Virus record (IMG/VR): IMGVR_UViG_3300031707_000126
Span: 1-28,999 of that record
Reading direction: 5' to 3' (one strand)
DNA from: a virus
Length of the DNA: 28,999 nucleotides
A model generated the notes under the pieces. That model made no database searches, was not told the DNA's origin, and worked only from the letters and a program-made list of their open reading frames with translations. Shown here in pieces: positions 14,315 to 21,463 of the stretch. How positions within the stretch are numbered: position 1 is the stretch's first letter; each line of letters starts with the position of its first letter. The position numbers were made by a program, and so were the translations under genes.

Positions 14315-14331
14315 TATACGGATTGTATAAA
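14315..14331 (+). promoter_or_regulatory. Palindromic operator TATACGGATTGTATA with promoter -10
   Basis: TATAC and GTATA are perfectly inverted around five bases. The right half contains the -10-like TATAAA, with TTTACC about 18 bp upstream as a possible -35. Transcription would begin near 14338, right at the foot of the long hairpin that follows. Confidence 0.5.
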
Positions 14332-14336
14332 GTTAT

Positions 14337-14393
14337 GGTGGCCCAGGCCCTGGATTCTTCTCGTTCCTCCTTCAACCTTAACCCTGGGCCACC
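14337..14393 (+). promoter_or_regulatory. Long stem-loop in the leader of the 14410 gene
   Basis: GGTGGCCCAGG (14337-14347) is the exact complement of CCTGGGCCACC (14383-14393), enclosing a pyrimidine-rich 35-nt loop. No T-run follows, so it is not a standard terminator. It would begin at or near the 5' end of the transcript. AAGGTTAACCTT (14396-14407), a palindrome containing the AAGG ribosome binding site, follows. A possible 22-codon leader ORF (14335-14403) traverses it. Confidence 0.55.
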
Positions 14394-14409
14394 GCAAGGT
14401 TAACCTTCT

Positions 14410-14808
14410 ATGCCGACTAAATACTGTGAGACTCTTAATATTAAAATTTCTCATCCTGAAGATCCTGGGTTGGTCTGTCTGAAGCGGGCGAAAAGGTTCA
14501 ACGAATGTGCGGAATGTTTAGGGATAGAGGGAAAACCCAACAGTAAAGTTGGCAACAAGGTTGTTGTGAAACAGTCCGCTCCTAAATTTAAAGCCTATCG
14601 GTCAGGCATCGGGATTATCGCTCTAAGGGGAGAACCAGATCCTAAGAGGACACCGAGATTTCTATCCGTTGTTCCCCACGAGTGTCCACAGTGTCAGTCC
14701 GTTGAATTCGGGAATATTGACCAGGAGAGGTTCAAACAATGCTCCTACTGTCTGATGTCAAAAATTCCTAAAGGGGAGAAAGATGAACGGATCAGCGAGG
14801 ATAGATAA
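14410..14808 (+). CDS. Zinc-finger protein (132 aa)
   Basis: Two pairs of cysteines form a zinc ribbon near the C-terminus: [11 protein letters not shown] then QCSYC (residues about 92-118). Two more Cys (ECAECLG, near residue 35) and an early CLKR may form a second site. The central part is basic ([17 protein letters not shown]), consistent with nucleic-acid binding. The gene lies under the hairpin-containing leader and overlaps the following HTH gene by 26 nt. Family not recognised; a late-gene or transcription regulator is possible. Confidence 0.65.
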   Translation: MPTKYCETLNIKISHPEDPGLVCLKRAKRFNECAECLGIEGKPNSKVGNKVVVKQSAPKFKAYRSGIGIIALRGEPDPKRTPRFLSVVPHECPQCQSVEFGNIDQERFKQCSYCLMSKIPKGEKDERISEDR

Positions 14809-15004
14809 ATTATTCTCTGAAGAGCGTCTATGTAAAGCCTTGGGAGTTTCTGAGGGAACACTTTACGGGCTCAGAAAGAAGGGGTGTCCATGGGTTGAGT
14901 TGGGTGGTAAACCATTCTATTACGAACCTGAATTTATGGCGTGGTTACGCAAAACCAAAACGAAGAATGCGGGAGGGATCAATGGAAAATCAGACCAAAA
15001 ATAG
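14783..15004 (+). CDS. Excisionase/MerR-like HTH protein
   Basis: Encodes 73 aa. The sequence [46 protein letters not shown] fits the winged HTH of excisionase-type phage proteins (HTH_17), where the turn motif [13 protein letters not shown] leads into the wing. It has GGGGAGAAAG before the ATG. Roles include excision, terminase small subunit or simple regulation; its distance from the integrase makes an Xis role less certain. Confidence 0.7.
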   Translation: MNGSARIDKLFSEERLCKALGVSEGTLYGLRKKGCPWVELGGKPFYYEPEFMAWLRKTKTKNAGGINGKSDQK

Positions 15005-15641
15005 ATTTACGGGTGAGGTGATTTGTACTGGAGACATAGATATTAAGAAATTAATTGAGGAAAATAAGGCCGACCTATCGGGAGCCGACCTATCGGGAGC
15101 CGACCTATCGGGAGCCGACCTATCGGGAGCCGACCTATCGGAAGCCAACCTGTCGAGAGCCGATCTGTCGGGAGCCGACCTATTGGGAGCCAATTTATCG
15201 GGAGCCGACCTATCGAGAGCCAACCTGTCGAGAGCCGATCTGTCGAGAGCCAACCTGTCGAGAGCCGACCTGTCGGATACAAGAGGTCTTATCAAAACAA
15301 TAGGTGTTGAGATCGGAAATATTTACTGGAAACGTTTTGAATCTGGATTAAACAATCAAGGATATCAATATCACATCGGTCTGAATACATTACGAGAGGG
15401 AGAAGTCTTTGCTTCCGATGAACGGATAGCATGTAGTTATCCGGGTTTTCACTTCGCTTCTCGGTCGTGGTGTGCCGTCAATTTTCCCAATCGACCATTG
15501 GAGGCTAAAATCCGCATCCCGGAAGGTGCAAAAATCAATGAACCGTGGGTAACCGATGGGAAGGCCAGTGTAGATATAATCGAAATCCTCCAGGTTTTTG
15601 ATGTGGCTACCGGAAAAGATGTAACAGACGATTACAGATAA
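14982..15641 (+). CDS. Pentapeptide-repeat protein with a C-terminal domain
   Basis: Encodes 219 aa; the ATG at 14982 has GGGAGGG upstream. Residues 30-99 consist of 14 perfect A(D/N)LxX pentapeptides, which would fold as a right-handed quadrilateral beta-helix of about three and a half turns. Residues 100-219 form a separate domain with [25 protein letters not shown] and a final [14 protein letters not shown], seen in phage-encoded pentapeptide proteins but of unknown role. Such helices can mimic DNA and protect gyrase; this one is short, so an anti-restriction or structural role remains open. Confidence 0.8.
   Translation: MENQTKNRFTGEVICTGDIDIKKLIEENKADLSGADLSGADLSGADLSGADLSEANLSRADLSGADLLGANLSGADLSRANLSRADLSRANLSRADLSDTRGLIKTIGVEIGNIYWKRFESGLNNQGYQYHIGLNTLREGEVFASDERIACSYPGFHFASRSWCAVNFPNRPLEAKIRIPEGAKINEPWVTDGKASVDIIEILQVFDVATGKDVTDDYR
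15069..15278 (+). repeat. 15-bp tandem repeat, 14 copies (pentapeptide-coding)
   Basis: The unit GCCGACCTATCGGGA and variants are repeated without interruption. The first four copies are identical, showing recent expansion; later copies diverge to AACCTGTCGAGA forms. The reverse strand also lacks stops, giving a spurious ORF. Confidence 0.95.
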
Positions 15642-15656
15642 AGAAGGGGAAACGAT

Positions 15657-16286
15657 ATGGTTGTAATGGCAACTTCATATCACCGATTAAAGACAATTTT
15701 CGTCTTTATGAACTTAATCTATCTATTACTGATTGCGTGCATTGTTTTTAAAATAGTTTATTCGCTTCCGAACCAAAATATCGAATCCGCTCAAACTTAC
15801 GAACGGGAACGTAGTATTTATTCCCTACTGAGAAGTACCGGAATATCGATCGGTCAGGCAATGGATATTGCAGATACGGTGGTTCAACAATCAAGAAACC
15901 TCAATCTTCCATTATCGTTGATTATGGCTGTGATGAAGAAGGAAAGTCTATTTGATCCATCGGCCATTTCCCGTATGGGTGCTATCGGAATAATGCAAAT
16001 CCATCCTCCTACGTGGAATGAATTTACCAAAAAGTTAGGACTGAACATTTCACTTAAGGCGGCCTCTGATCCGGTGGTCAACATTGTCATCGGTACGAAT
16101 ATTCTGAAGAGTCTGTTTGAACTTTACAGGGGTAGGTATTCCTCTCCCGTCGAGATAGAAAGAAGGGTGCTGGCCGCATACCGTGATGGGATTGCATCTG
16201 TGAGCAAGACGGGAGTTGGCAAGCATCATGCGAAGTACATTTCCGATATTAAGAAGTTTCGGGACGAGTTTAGGTGGTTAGACTAA
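15657..16286 (+). CDS. Membrane-anchored lytic transglycosylase (SLT family)
   Basis: Encodes 209 aa. Residues about 12-35 form a hydrophobic N-terminal membrane anchor (uncleaved signal), which would place the enzyme in the periplasm. The SLT domain follows: catalytic E96 in MKKESLFDPSAIS, GIMQI (111-115), and the AAYRDG motif near residue 178. It cleaves the glycan backbone of peptidoglycan. Phage versions act in lysis or as virion-entry enzymes; the position far upstream of terminase and the anchor favour a lysis or host-envelope role. AAGGGG lies 7 nt before the ATG. Confidence 0.9.
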   Translation: MVVMATSYHRLKTIFVFMNLIYLLLIACIVFKIVYSLPNQNIESAQTYERERSIYSLLRSTGISIGQAMDIADTVVQQSRNLNLPLSLIMAVMKKESLFDPSAISRMGAIGIMQIHPPTWNEFTKKLGLNISLKAASDPVVNIVIGTNILKSLFELYRGRYSSPVEIERRVLAAYRDGIASVSKTGVGKHHAKYISDIKKFRDEFRWLD

Positions 16287-16310
16287 AGAGATTGATTAAG
16301 GAGGACTCTT

Positions 16311-16628
16311 ATGATCGCTTCTGCTCGTAAGATTAAACGGACGAAGAACGAACAGTTACGACAGGTGGAATCTCTCAATGCGAATCATATTAAATATTTT
16401 TACGATCTGTTCTTGCAATTTAAGACGGTTCTCGATCAGTTAATCCCCGCGGTGACCAACTTACAGGTCGTGGTTGGCCTTCTTAAAAAGAAAGGTTTAA
16501 TTAACGACCTTGAGATCGGTCTGGAGATGACCAGAATTCAGGAATTGGAAGAGATGGCTAAGAAGGCGACCATCATTGATCCCAACAGAAAGGAAAAAGA
16601 GGATGAAAAAAAGTCAGTTAACCCGTGA
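16311..16628 (+). CDS. Hypothetical coiled-coil protein
   Basis: Encodes 105 aa, almost wholly helical, with a central stretch IKYFYDLFLQFKTVLDQLIPAVTNLQVVVGLL that is amphipathic to hydrophobic, and a charged C-terminus. It follows the transglycosylase by 24 nt with AAGGAGG, so it may be a lysis accessory protein. Not recognised. Confidence 0.55.
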   Translation: MIASARKIKRTKNEQLRQVESLNANHIKYFYDLFLQFKTVLDQLIPAVTNLQVVVGLLKKKGLINDLEIGLEMTRIQELEEMAKKATIIDPNRKEKEDEKKSVNP

Positions 16629-16830
16629 ACCCATAATTGATAAATGTGTGGGTTGCGATAAGGTTCGGGTTGGTCCCGAACGTGGCGTAGGTACTTGTGT
16701 GGCCTTCCTATATCCGTCTGTGAAGTGGAGGATAGGCAATTGTCCCTTGGCATCTCATCTTAAACGTGAGGTCGGTAAGGAGAAGTTCGTTGACCCCATT
16801 AAAAAGAGCAAGAGGATGGTGGGAAAATGA
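16603..16830 (+). CDS. PxxKW-type cysteine-rich small protein
   Basis: Encodes 75 aa from the ATG at 16603 (AAAGGAAAAAGAGG upstream). It has the order C-x2-C (KCVGCDKV), a single C in GTC, then YPSVKWRIGNCPLASH. This corresponds to the PxxKW family of short Cys-rich proteins that I associate with deltaproteobacteria; four Cys probably bind one metal ion. It overlaps the RNA-ligase start (ATGA). Function unknown; the family itself gives the best hint of host taxonomy. Confidence 0.6.
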   Translation: MKKSQLTREPIIDKCVGCDKVRVGPERGVGTCVAFLYPSVKWRIGNCPLASHLKREVGKEKFVDPIKKSKRMVGK

Positions 16831-17693
16831 GTTATCTCAATATTGACAATTTGTATAAAAATCATGACATTCTTTTGTTTAAGGAATGTTACGCCATGGA
16901 GAAAATTCATGGCACATCCGCAAAAGTTTTTTGGAAAGACGGTCAAGTTCACTTCTTCGCCGGTGGAGTAGACCATGCCAACTTTGTTCTACTCTTTGAT
17001 GCATGGGGACTACCTTCGAAGTTTGAAGTTCTTGGGTATCCGGTAGTAACTGTTTATGGGGAGGCATATGGTGGTAAATGCCAAGGCATGAGTAAGGTCT
17101 ACGGTAAGGAACTAAAGTTTATAGCCTTCGAAGTCAAGATTGGAGATATATGGTTAAATGTCCCCAATGCGGAGCAAGTCGCCAGAGGATTAGGATTTGA
17201 TTTTGTCCATTACGCCCAAGTTCCAACCGATATCAAAACATTAAACGCCCACCGTGATGCAGTTTCAATTCAGGCTCAAAAAAACGGGATGGGGGATACC
17301 CATATACGGGAAGGAATTGTTTTAAGACCATTGATCGAACTCACAAAGAACAATGGAGAACGCATTATTGCCAAACATAAGCGTGAAGAATTTAAGGAAA
17401 CAAAAACCTCGAGGGAGCTTGACCCTGCTAAACTTAAAGTATTGTCGGATGCCGAAGCGATAGCCGATGAGTGGGTGACTGAAATGCGCCTTGCCCATGT
17501 GCTACAACGGTTTTCCCCAGAGTTAGAACCCGGGATAGAGATGATGGGTGATATTATCAAGGAAATGATAGCGGACGTGGTAAGGGAAGGCAGTGGGGAA
17601 ATCGTGGATTCGAAGGAAACAAGGAAGTCCATTGGTAAAAAGACCGGGGTGTTGTTTAGAAAACATTTAGAGTGTAATGCGGGATTGCGGTGA
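16827..17693 (+). CDS. RNA ligase (nucleotidyltransferase, Rnl2/DRB0094-like)
   Basis: Encodes 288 aa. The adenylation motif I is K26-I-H-G in MEKIHGTSAK; further motifs visible are VYGEAYGG (motif III), EGIVLRP (motif IV), and IIAKHKREEF (motif V). It would seal nicks in RNA by a ligase-AMP intermediate using ATP. The C-terminal 90 residues are helical (DEWVTEMRLAHVLQRF) and may be the accessory domain of Rnl-type ligases. Phages use such enzymes to repair tRNA cut by host anticodon nucleases. It ends one base before the start chosen for the HD hydrolase. Confidence 0.85.
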   Translation: MSYLNIDNLYKNHDILLFKECYAMEKIHGTSAKVFWKDGQVHFFAGGVDHANFVLLFDAWGLPSKFEVLGYPVVTVYGEAYGGKCQGMSKVYGKELKFIAFEVKIGDIWLNVPNAEQVARGLGFDFVHYAQVPTDIKTLNAHRDAVSIQAQKNGMGDTHIREGIVLRPLIELTKNNGERIIAKHKREEFKETKTSRELDPAKLKVLSDAEAIADEWVTEMRLAHVLQRFSPELEPGIEMMGDIIKEMIADVVREGSGEIVDSKETRKSIGKKTGVLFRKHLECNAGLR

Positions 17694-17694
17694 A

Positions 17695-19014
17695 ATGATA
17701 ATCTTAGACCATACCTATACTGGCAAGGTTTATAAACTCCTTCATCCGCAGGTGAAGGATATTGATATTCGTGATATTGCGCACCATCTGGCGAGACAGT
17801 GTAGGTTTGGCGGAAGGACTGAACCATTCTACTGTGTGACCCCTGAAACGAAAATTCTTACTTATGATTACCGTTGGGTTCCTGCGGGGTCAATCGCGTC
17901 TGGAGACATACTGTGGGGGTTCGACGAGGCGAACGGGGGTCATAGACGTTTGCGGAAGTGGAGACCTTCGATAGCTTCTGTACACGGATTGATTAAGCGT
18001 CGTCTTATTGAATTAACATTTGGGGATGGCACAAGTGTCCGTTGTTCAAGAGAACATCCATTGCTTTGTTCTTTTAAGGCGTCTGGAAATCAACGTTGGG
18101 AAGTCGCTTGGAAAATTTTTGAACGATTTTCAAAAGGGCAAACAACGTATTTGCCGAAACTTCTTCCGGTGTGGGCAACTGACGGAACCTGGGAAGCTGG
18201 ATGGCTTGCAGGGATGTTTGATGGGGAAGGGTGCATATCGAGTAAAAATAGTCGAGGACGATCTCTGGGGATTTCTCAAAACGAAGGGGTGCTTTTTGAC
18301 TTGCTGGTTCGGGCATTTAAATCGCGTTATGTAGATGTTCAATGTTCTTATCAGGGAAGTTACAGATGCAAACGCTTCACTGTGCGCGGAGGGTTTGGAA
18401 AACAATTAGCTCTTCTCGGTTCCATTCGCCCCTATCGGCTTATCGGTCGAATGCAAAATAAAATGGTCGGGACGGATGTGTCGAGGCAGGGCGCGCTTCT
18501 TCCGGTGATAGACGCAAGGGATGCTGGCGTAGGGTCTGTGGTTGCGATAGAAACGTCTACACATACATATCTGACTGAAGGGTTCGGGTCTCATAACAGT
18601 GTGGCAGAACATTGTGTTATGGTGTCGAAGATTGTTAATCCCATGTGGGCTAAAGAGGGATTGTTACACGATGCAGCCGAAGCATACCTGCTGGACATTC
18701 CTGCCCCCCTTAAAGTCTTTTTGGGTATACCGTATAAGAAACTGGAAGATAAGTATATGCAGGTAATATCGAAGAAATTCGGTCTTGAATGGCCGATGGT
18801 AGATGTGATTTACGATCATGTTAAACGTGCCGATTTTTTAGCCCTTATTACCGAACGTGAAAATTTCATTACTGACCGTACCCTCAACTACGGTGTAGAT
18901 TTGAAACCCCTTAATATCACAATAACACCACTGGGATATAGGCGGGCGGAGAAAGCCTTTTTGAAACGGTTTAACGAATTATTCGGGGAAAGGATAGAAG
19001 ATGTCAAGAACTAA
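17695..19014 (+). CDS. HD-domain hydrolase (YfbR-like) interrupted by an intein
   Basis: Reading is open from ATG 17677, but 17695 is favoured, being one base after the ligase stop. The exteins together give a roughly 185-residue HD protein: first histidine in IAHHLARQCRFGG, then PFY|SVAEHCVMVS, and the metal-binding LLHDAAEAYLLDIPAPLK. This pattern matches YfbR-type 5'-nucleotidases acting on dNMPs and related phage HD phosphatases. The intein occupies 17833-18597 and must splice to restore the H/HD active site, since it sits between metal ligands. Place beside the RNA ligase suggests nucleotide metabolism or RNA end repair. Confidence 0.85.
   Translation: MIILDHTYTGKVYKLLHPQVKDIDIRDIAHHLARQCRFGGRTEPFYCVTPETKILTYDYRWVPAGSIASGDILWGFDEANGGHRRLRKWRPSIASVHGLIKRRLIELTFGDGTSVRCSREHPLLCSFKASGNQRWEVAWKIFERFSKGQTTYLPKLLPVWATDGTWEAGWLAGMFDGEGCISSKNSRGRSLGISQNEGVLFDLLVRAFKSRYVDVQCSYQGSYRCKRFTVRGGFGKQLALLGSIRPYRLIGRMQNKMVGTDVSRQGALLPVIDARDAGVGSVVAIETSTHTYLTEGFGSHNSVAEHCVMVSKIVNPMWAKEGLLHDAAEAYLLDIPAPLKVFLGIPYKKLEDKYMQVISKKFGLEWPMVDVIYDHVKRADFLALITERENFITDRTLNYGVDLKPLNITITPLGYRRAEKAFLKRFNELFGERIEDVKN
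17833..18597 (+). mobile_element. Intein with LAGLIDADG-type homing endonuclease (255 aa)
   Basis: The intein begins with Cys in CVTPETKILTYDYRWVPAGSI (block A), has block B at VRCSREHPLL, and ends in THTYLTEGFGSHN (blocks F and G, with the His-Asn pair), followed by the first extein residue Ser. Between them, GWLAGMFDGEGCIS is a LAGLIDADG-type endonuclease motif; I see no second copy, so the enzyme may be a homodimer or degenerate. Block B has SREH instead of the usual TxxH, a variation to check for splicing efficiency. Confidence 0.9.
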
Positions 19015-19246
19015 ACGATTATTCTTTTGGATAAAAGACAGACGGTTTGCCCTGATAAGCAAAAGAGTATCCGTTGATGCGCCAGACAATAATGGTCAGA
19101 TGAGGGTTTGGTGGAAGTGGTATCTTTTTGATCTGATTAGGATAGCATTGATCCAGGACCCGGTCTGTTATACTGTGAATCCTAAACCTCAAGGAGTCGG
19201 AGGTAAAGAAATTTATACTTCCGGTGGTCCCTGGGGAGAGACATAG
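19001..19246 (+). CDS. Small hypothetical protein (81 aa)
   Basis: The N-terminal half is basic and aromatic (RTKRLFFWIKDRRFALISKRV; RVWWKWYLFDLIRIALI) and could bind membranes or nucleic acid. Overlaps the HD gene by 14 nt, and AAAGGATAGAAG lies before the ATG. Not recognised. Confidence 0.55.
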   Translation: MSRTKRLFFWIKDRRFALISKRVSVDAPDNNGQMRVWWKWYLFDLIRIALIQDPVCYTVNPKPQGVGGKEIYTSGGPWGET

Positions 19247-19259
19247 AGGGACAACCCTA

Positions 19260-19541
19260 ATGAAACGTGGAGACACAATCAGAATTGAGTGGCTGGATTC
19301 TGCTGCCTGCAGTACAAGTCTTTGGACCGATGAAGAGACAATTGATTTTGATGGTTACGATAAGGCCATGCACTATCAGAGCATAGGTTACTTCATACGG
19401 AAAACGAAGATCTCAATTTATTTCTGTCAGTCTATAAGAATAGATGAAGATAAGGGGGGACCAATTTTGGGTCACCTACTTTCAATACCCAACAGGGCTG
19501 TCTTATCCGTTAAAATTATTAAAGGAGACAAACATGGATAA
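19260..19541 (+). CDS. Small hypothetical phage protein
   Basis: Encodes 93 aa from the ATG at 19260 (GAGGGACA upstream). Residues 2-15, KRGDTIRIEWLDSA, then SLWTDEETIDF and YQSIGYFIRKTKISIYFCQSI, follow a pattern of small beta-rich phage proteins with a substrate-like pocket that are often encoded near structural or regulatory genes. Function unknown. The gene overlaps the following one by 8 nt. Confidence 0.6.
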   Translation: MKRGDTIRIEWLDSAACSTSLWTDEETIDFDGYDKAMHYQSIGYFIRKTKISIYFCQSIRIDEDKGGPILGHLLSIPNRAVLSVKIIKGDKHG

Positions 19542-20181
19542 AATCTTAGAGGAGTTAAGGAAACTTTTTCCGCACGGTCACGAGAAGTTTATAGAACTCT
19601 GTTTTAAGGAAATGGAGCTCCACTCGAAGAAGAATCACGACTATGCCAGTGGTGGTCATTCTCTTGGGAATTTTTACAGGGTGACTAAAATTCTCGGTCT
19701 CTATCCGGGGATGGATCTGGAAAGTCCAGTTACGGTAGCCATTTTCTACCTCCTGAAGCAACTCGACGCATTGCTTTGGATGCACTCGAACGGCCATTCG
19801 GCCAAAGTGGAAGGACCCGCTGAACGGTGCCAGGACATTTCCATCTATGCGAAGATTATAGCCTTGATTATCGGGGAAAAGAACCCTACCCCCATGGCAT
19901 CCTCTTTCGATCCGTGGAATCCAGACTCCTATGCGTTAGACGGTTCTCCACCCAAAAAGGATACTCGTCCTCCTACTCCCCCTTGTGTCTATCCATGTAA
20001 GAAATGTGGTAAGTTACCGGATTATTGGAGCGAAACAAGAGAGGATGGTATTTATCATCGTTTTCGATGTGCCACCTGTTGTATATCAAACACTTCTCTG
20101 GTAAGCAAAGAAAAGGCCCAAAAGGAGTGGAACGAGGTTTATTCCATGAGAGGAAGTCAAGAGAAAATTTTTTCAAGTTAG
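19534..20181 (+). CDS. Nmad1-like domain fused to a Lar-like zinc ribbon
   Basis: Encodes 215 aa; AAAGGAGACAAAC precedes the ATG. Residues about 20-110 carry HSKKNHDYASGGHSLGNFYR, a pattern resembling nucleotide-modification-associated domain 1 of phages. The C-terminus has CKKCGKLPDYWS, FRCATCCISN and the end KEKAQKEWNEVYS, the layout of Lar-type restriction-alleviation zinc ribbons. The two domains are joined by a proline-rich linker (PPTPPCVYP). It is a candidate for protection of phage DNA; the domain names are judged by eye. Confidence 0.6.
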   Translation: MDKILEELRKLFPHGHEKFIELCFKEMELHSKKNHDYASGGHSLGNFYRVTKILGLYPGMDLESPVTVAIFYLLKQLDALLWMHSNGHSAKVEGPAERCQDISIYAKIIALIIGEKNPTPMASSFDPWNPDSYALDGSPPKKDTRPPTPPCVYPCKKCGKLPDYWSETREDGIYHRFRCATCCISNTSLVSKEKAQKEWNEVYSMRGSQEKIFSS

Positions 20182-20182
20182 A

Positions 20183-20197
20183 CTATACAGAATGTAG
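20183..20197. promoter_or_regulatory. Operator-like CTATACAGAATGTAG
   Basis: TATAC and GTAG arms similar to the palindromes at 1898, 13059, 13813 and 14315 lie immediately upstream of the small Cys-rich gene at 20223. This is the only member inside the rightward operon. Confidence 0.4.
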
Positions 20198-20222
20198 AAT
20201 GTCTGAACCAGGTGGAGGTTTT

Positions 20223-20432
20223 ATGTCTTGTATTCATAATCAACCCCAGTGTTACTGTAAAAATAGTTTCAACCAGGATGATTTAAGGCACACTCAAAAA
20301 CGATGTCAAAGATGTAAACAAATGCTTTTCCCCCAAGATGTCTTTGACTGCATTCCGTTGATAGATTGTATAACCATCATTCGGGTGCAAAGGGGATCTA
20401 CGGTGGTTGATTTATTTTCCACTAAATGGTGA
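20223..20432 (+). CDS. Cys-rich small protein
   Basis: Encodes 69 aa from the ATG at 20223 with GGAGG 4 nt upstream; an upstream ATG at 20199 lies inside the operator. Its seven Cys (SCIHNQPQCYC; RCQRCKQML; DCIPLIDC) suggest a zinc site. Not recognised. Confidence 0.55.
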   Translation: MSCIHNQPQCYCKNSFNQDDLRHTQKRCQRCKQMLFPQDVFDCIPLIDCITIIRVQRGSTVVDLFSTKW

Positions 20433-20436
20433 GACG

Positions 20437-21222
20437 ATGGATTCAGTCGATAAACTCCGAGAGGATCTAAAAGAATTCAAGGTTCAGGTTGCCAATAAGT
20501 TGGGGAAAACCCAGTTGGATCGACTCGACCGGATGATAGAACGATTAGACCCGATCTCCAATGCTATCAAATCTGATGCCGTCAAATCTGACAAGAAGGC
20601 TTGCATTGAAGCACTTTCTCAATACATGGGTTGGCATACGGGGATACTTCGGAATGACTGGATCAATGTTCTAAGGTCTATGGGGTTCAGCATTGAGGAT
20701 CTCGCCCTCATGTTCCAGACCTCTCATCAGAATATGCGGTCAAGAATACAGACTGCAGATGCTACCGAAGCCGACAAGGTTCCCGCTTGGATGCAGGCAA
20801 TTCTCGCAAAGGATCAGAAAGATATTACCGATGACGATATGGAGCGAGTCCTTAAGTGGAAAATGTTCAGTATGGCTACAACGGACAAGGCGACCCGTGA
20901 CACCAATGAGGCTGCCTCTAAACTCTTGGCTAATCTTCAATCCCGGAAGAAGGAGGATTGGATCGTCAGTTATGAGCAAAATGTCGTGATCCGTGAATTC
21001 TTAATGTCTGAGTTATTGCCTGCCCTTCACCGGAGATTCCAGATTGAGCAGGTAGCGGTTGATATTAAGAAAATCTTTTATGATGCCCTTCTTTCCCTGG
21101 ACGACAAGGTTAAGGCTATCGGTCAAAGAATATGGGCTCTAAGTGAAATGGATGAACTGATCGCTAAGGCGAAGAAGAGAGGCAAATGGAAGAAGAAGGA
21201 TGTTGAAGAAACAGAGAAGTAA
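20437..21222 (+). CDS. HTH protein, possible terminase small subunit
   Basis: Encodes 261 aa. Residues about 15-50 are a helical coiled coil (KEFKVQVANKLGKTQLDRLDRMIERL). A helix-turn-helix sequence LRSMGFSIEDLALMFQTSHQNMRSRI follows in residues about 78-105, then a long helical region and a basic end (KAKKRGKWKKKD). DNA-binding helices plus oligomerisation coils upstream of the large terminase fit a TerS, but the 1.7-kb distance and three intervening genes leave the alternative of a regulator. Confidence 0.5.
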   Translation: MDSVDKLREDLKEFKVQVANKLGKTQLDRLDRMIERLDPISNAIKSDAVKSDKKACIEALSQYMGWHTGILRNDWINVLRSMGFSIEDLALMFQTSHQNMRSRIQTADATEADKVPAWMQAILAKDQKDITDDDMERVLKWKMFSMATTDKATRDTNEAASKLLANLQSRKKEDWIVSYEQNVVIREFLMSELLPALHRRFQIEQVAVDIKKIFYDALLSLDDKVKAIGQRIWALSEMDELIAKAKKRGKWKKKDVEETEK

Positions 21223-21448
21223 ATTCACAATAATTGAAGACGGTGGAACCGTTGTTGTTCGTTGGAGAAATCAAAGTCTCCATGTCGCCTGCTGTGATTG
21301 CGGCTTGGTCCACGATTTTTCCATGAGACTGTTTGGCAAGAACAAGATAGTTCTCACTGTATCGAGGGATAATCGGGCAACCGGACAGGTAAGGAGAGGA
21401 AGGTTTCAGAGTTGTCTGAAATATTATCTAAATGGGTGCAGGAAGTGA
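21200..21448 (+). CDS. Small zinc-binding-like phage protein
   Basis: Encodes 82 aa, starting with GAAGAAGG before the ATG and overlapping the previous gene by 23 nt. It has ACCDCGLVHDFSM, and later CLKYYLNGC, which may complete a Cys-based metal site; RDNRATGQVRR is basic. Short proteins with CDCGLVH occur in phages near terminase genes, role unknown. Confidence 0.6.
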   Translation: MLKKQRSKFTIIEDGGTVVVRWRNQSLHVACCDCGLVHDFSMRLFGKNKIVLTVSRDNRATGQVRRGRFQSCLKYYLNGCRK

Positions 21449-21463
21449 GGGGAGGATTTAGAG

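Noticed and set aside
14335-14403. 22-codon leader ORF as a gene
   Set aside because: Its ATG would lie at or before the predicted transcript start and it has no ribosome binding site; mentioned only as a part of the hairpin leader.
15069-15278. CRISPR-like direct repeats
   Set aside because: The repeats are 15 bp, contiguous and without spacers, and they translate into pentapeptide repeats in frame.
14990-15295. Long reverse-strand and alternate-frame ORFs across the pentapeptide repeat
   Set aside because: They arise because the 15-bp period keeps all frames free of stops; their translations are pure repeat and have no ribosome binding site.
17276-17827. 183-aa minus-strand ORF opposite the RNA ligase and HD gene
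   Set aside because: It spans the ends of two well-supported genes on the other strand; Ser-rich composition is typical of a shadow frame.
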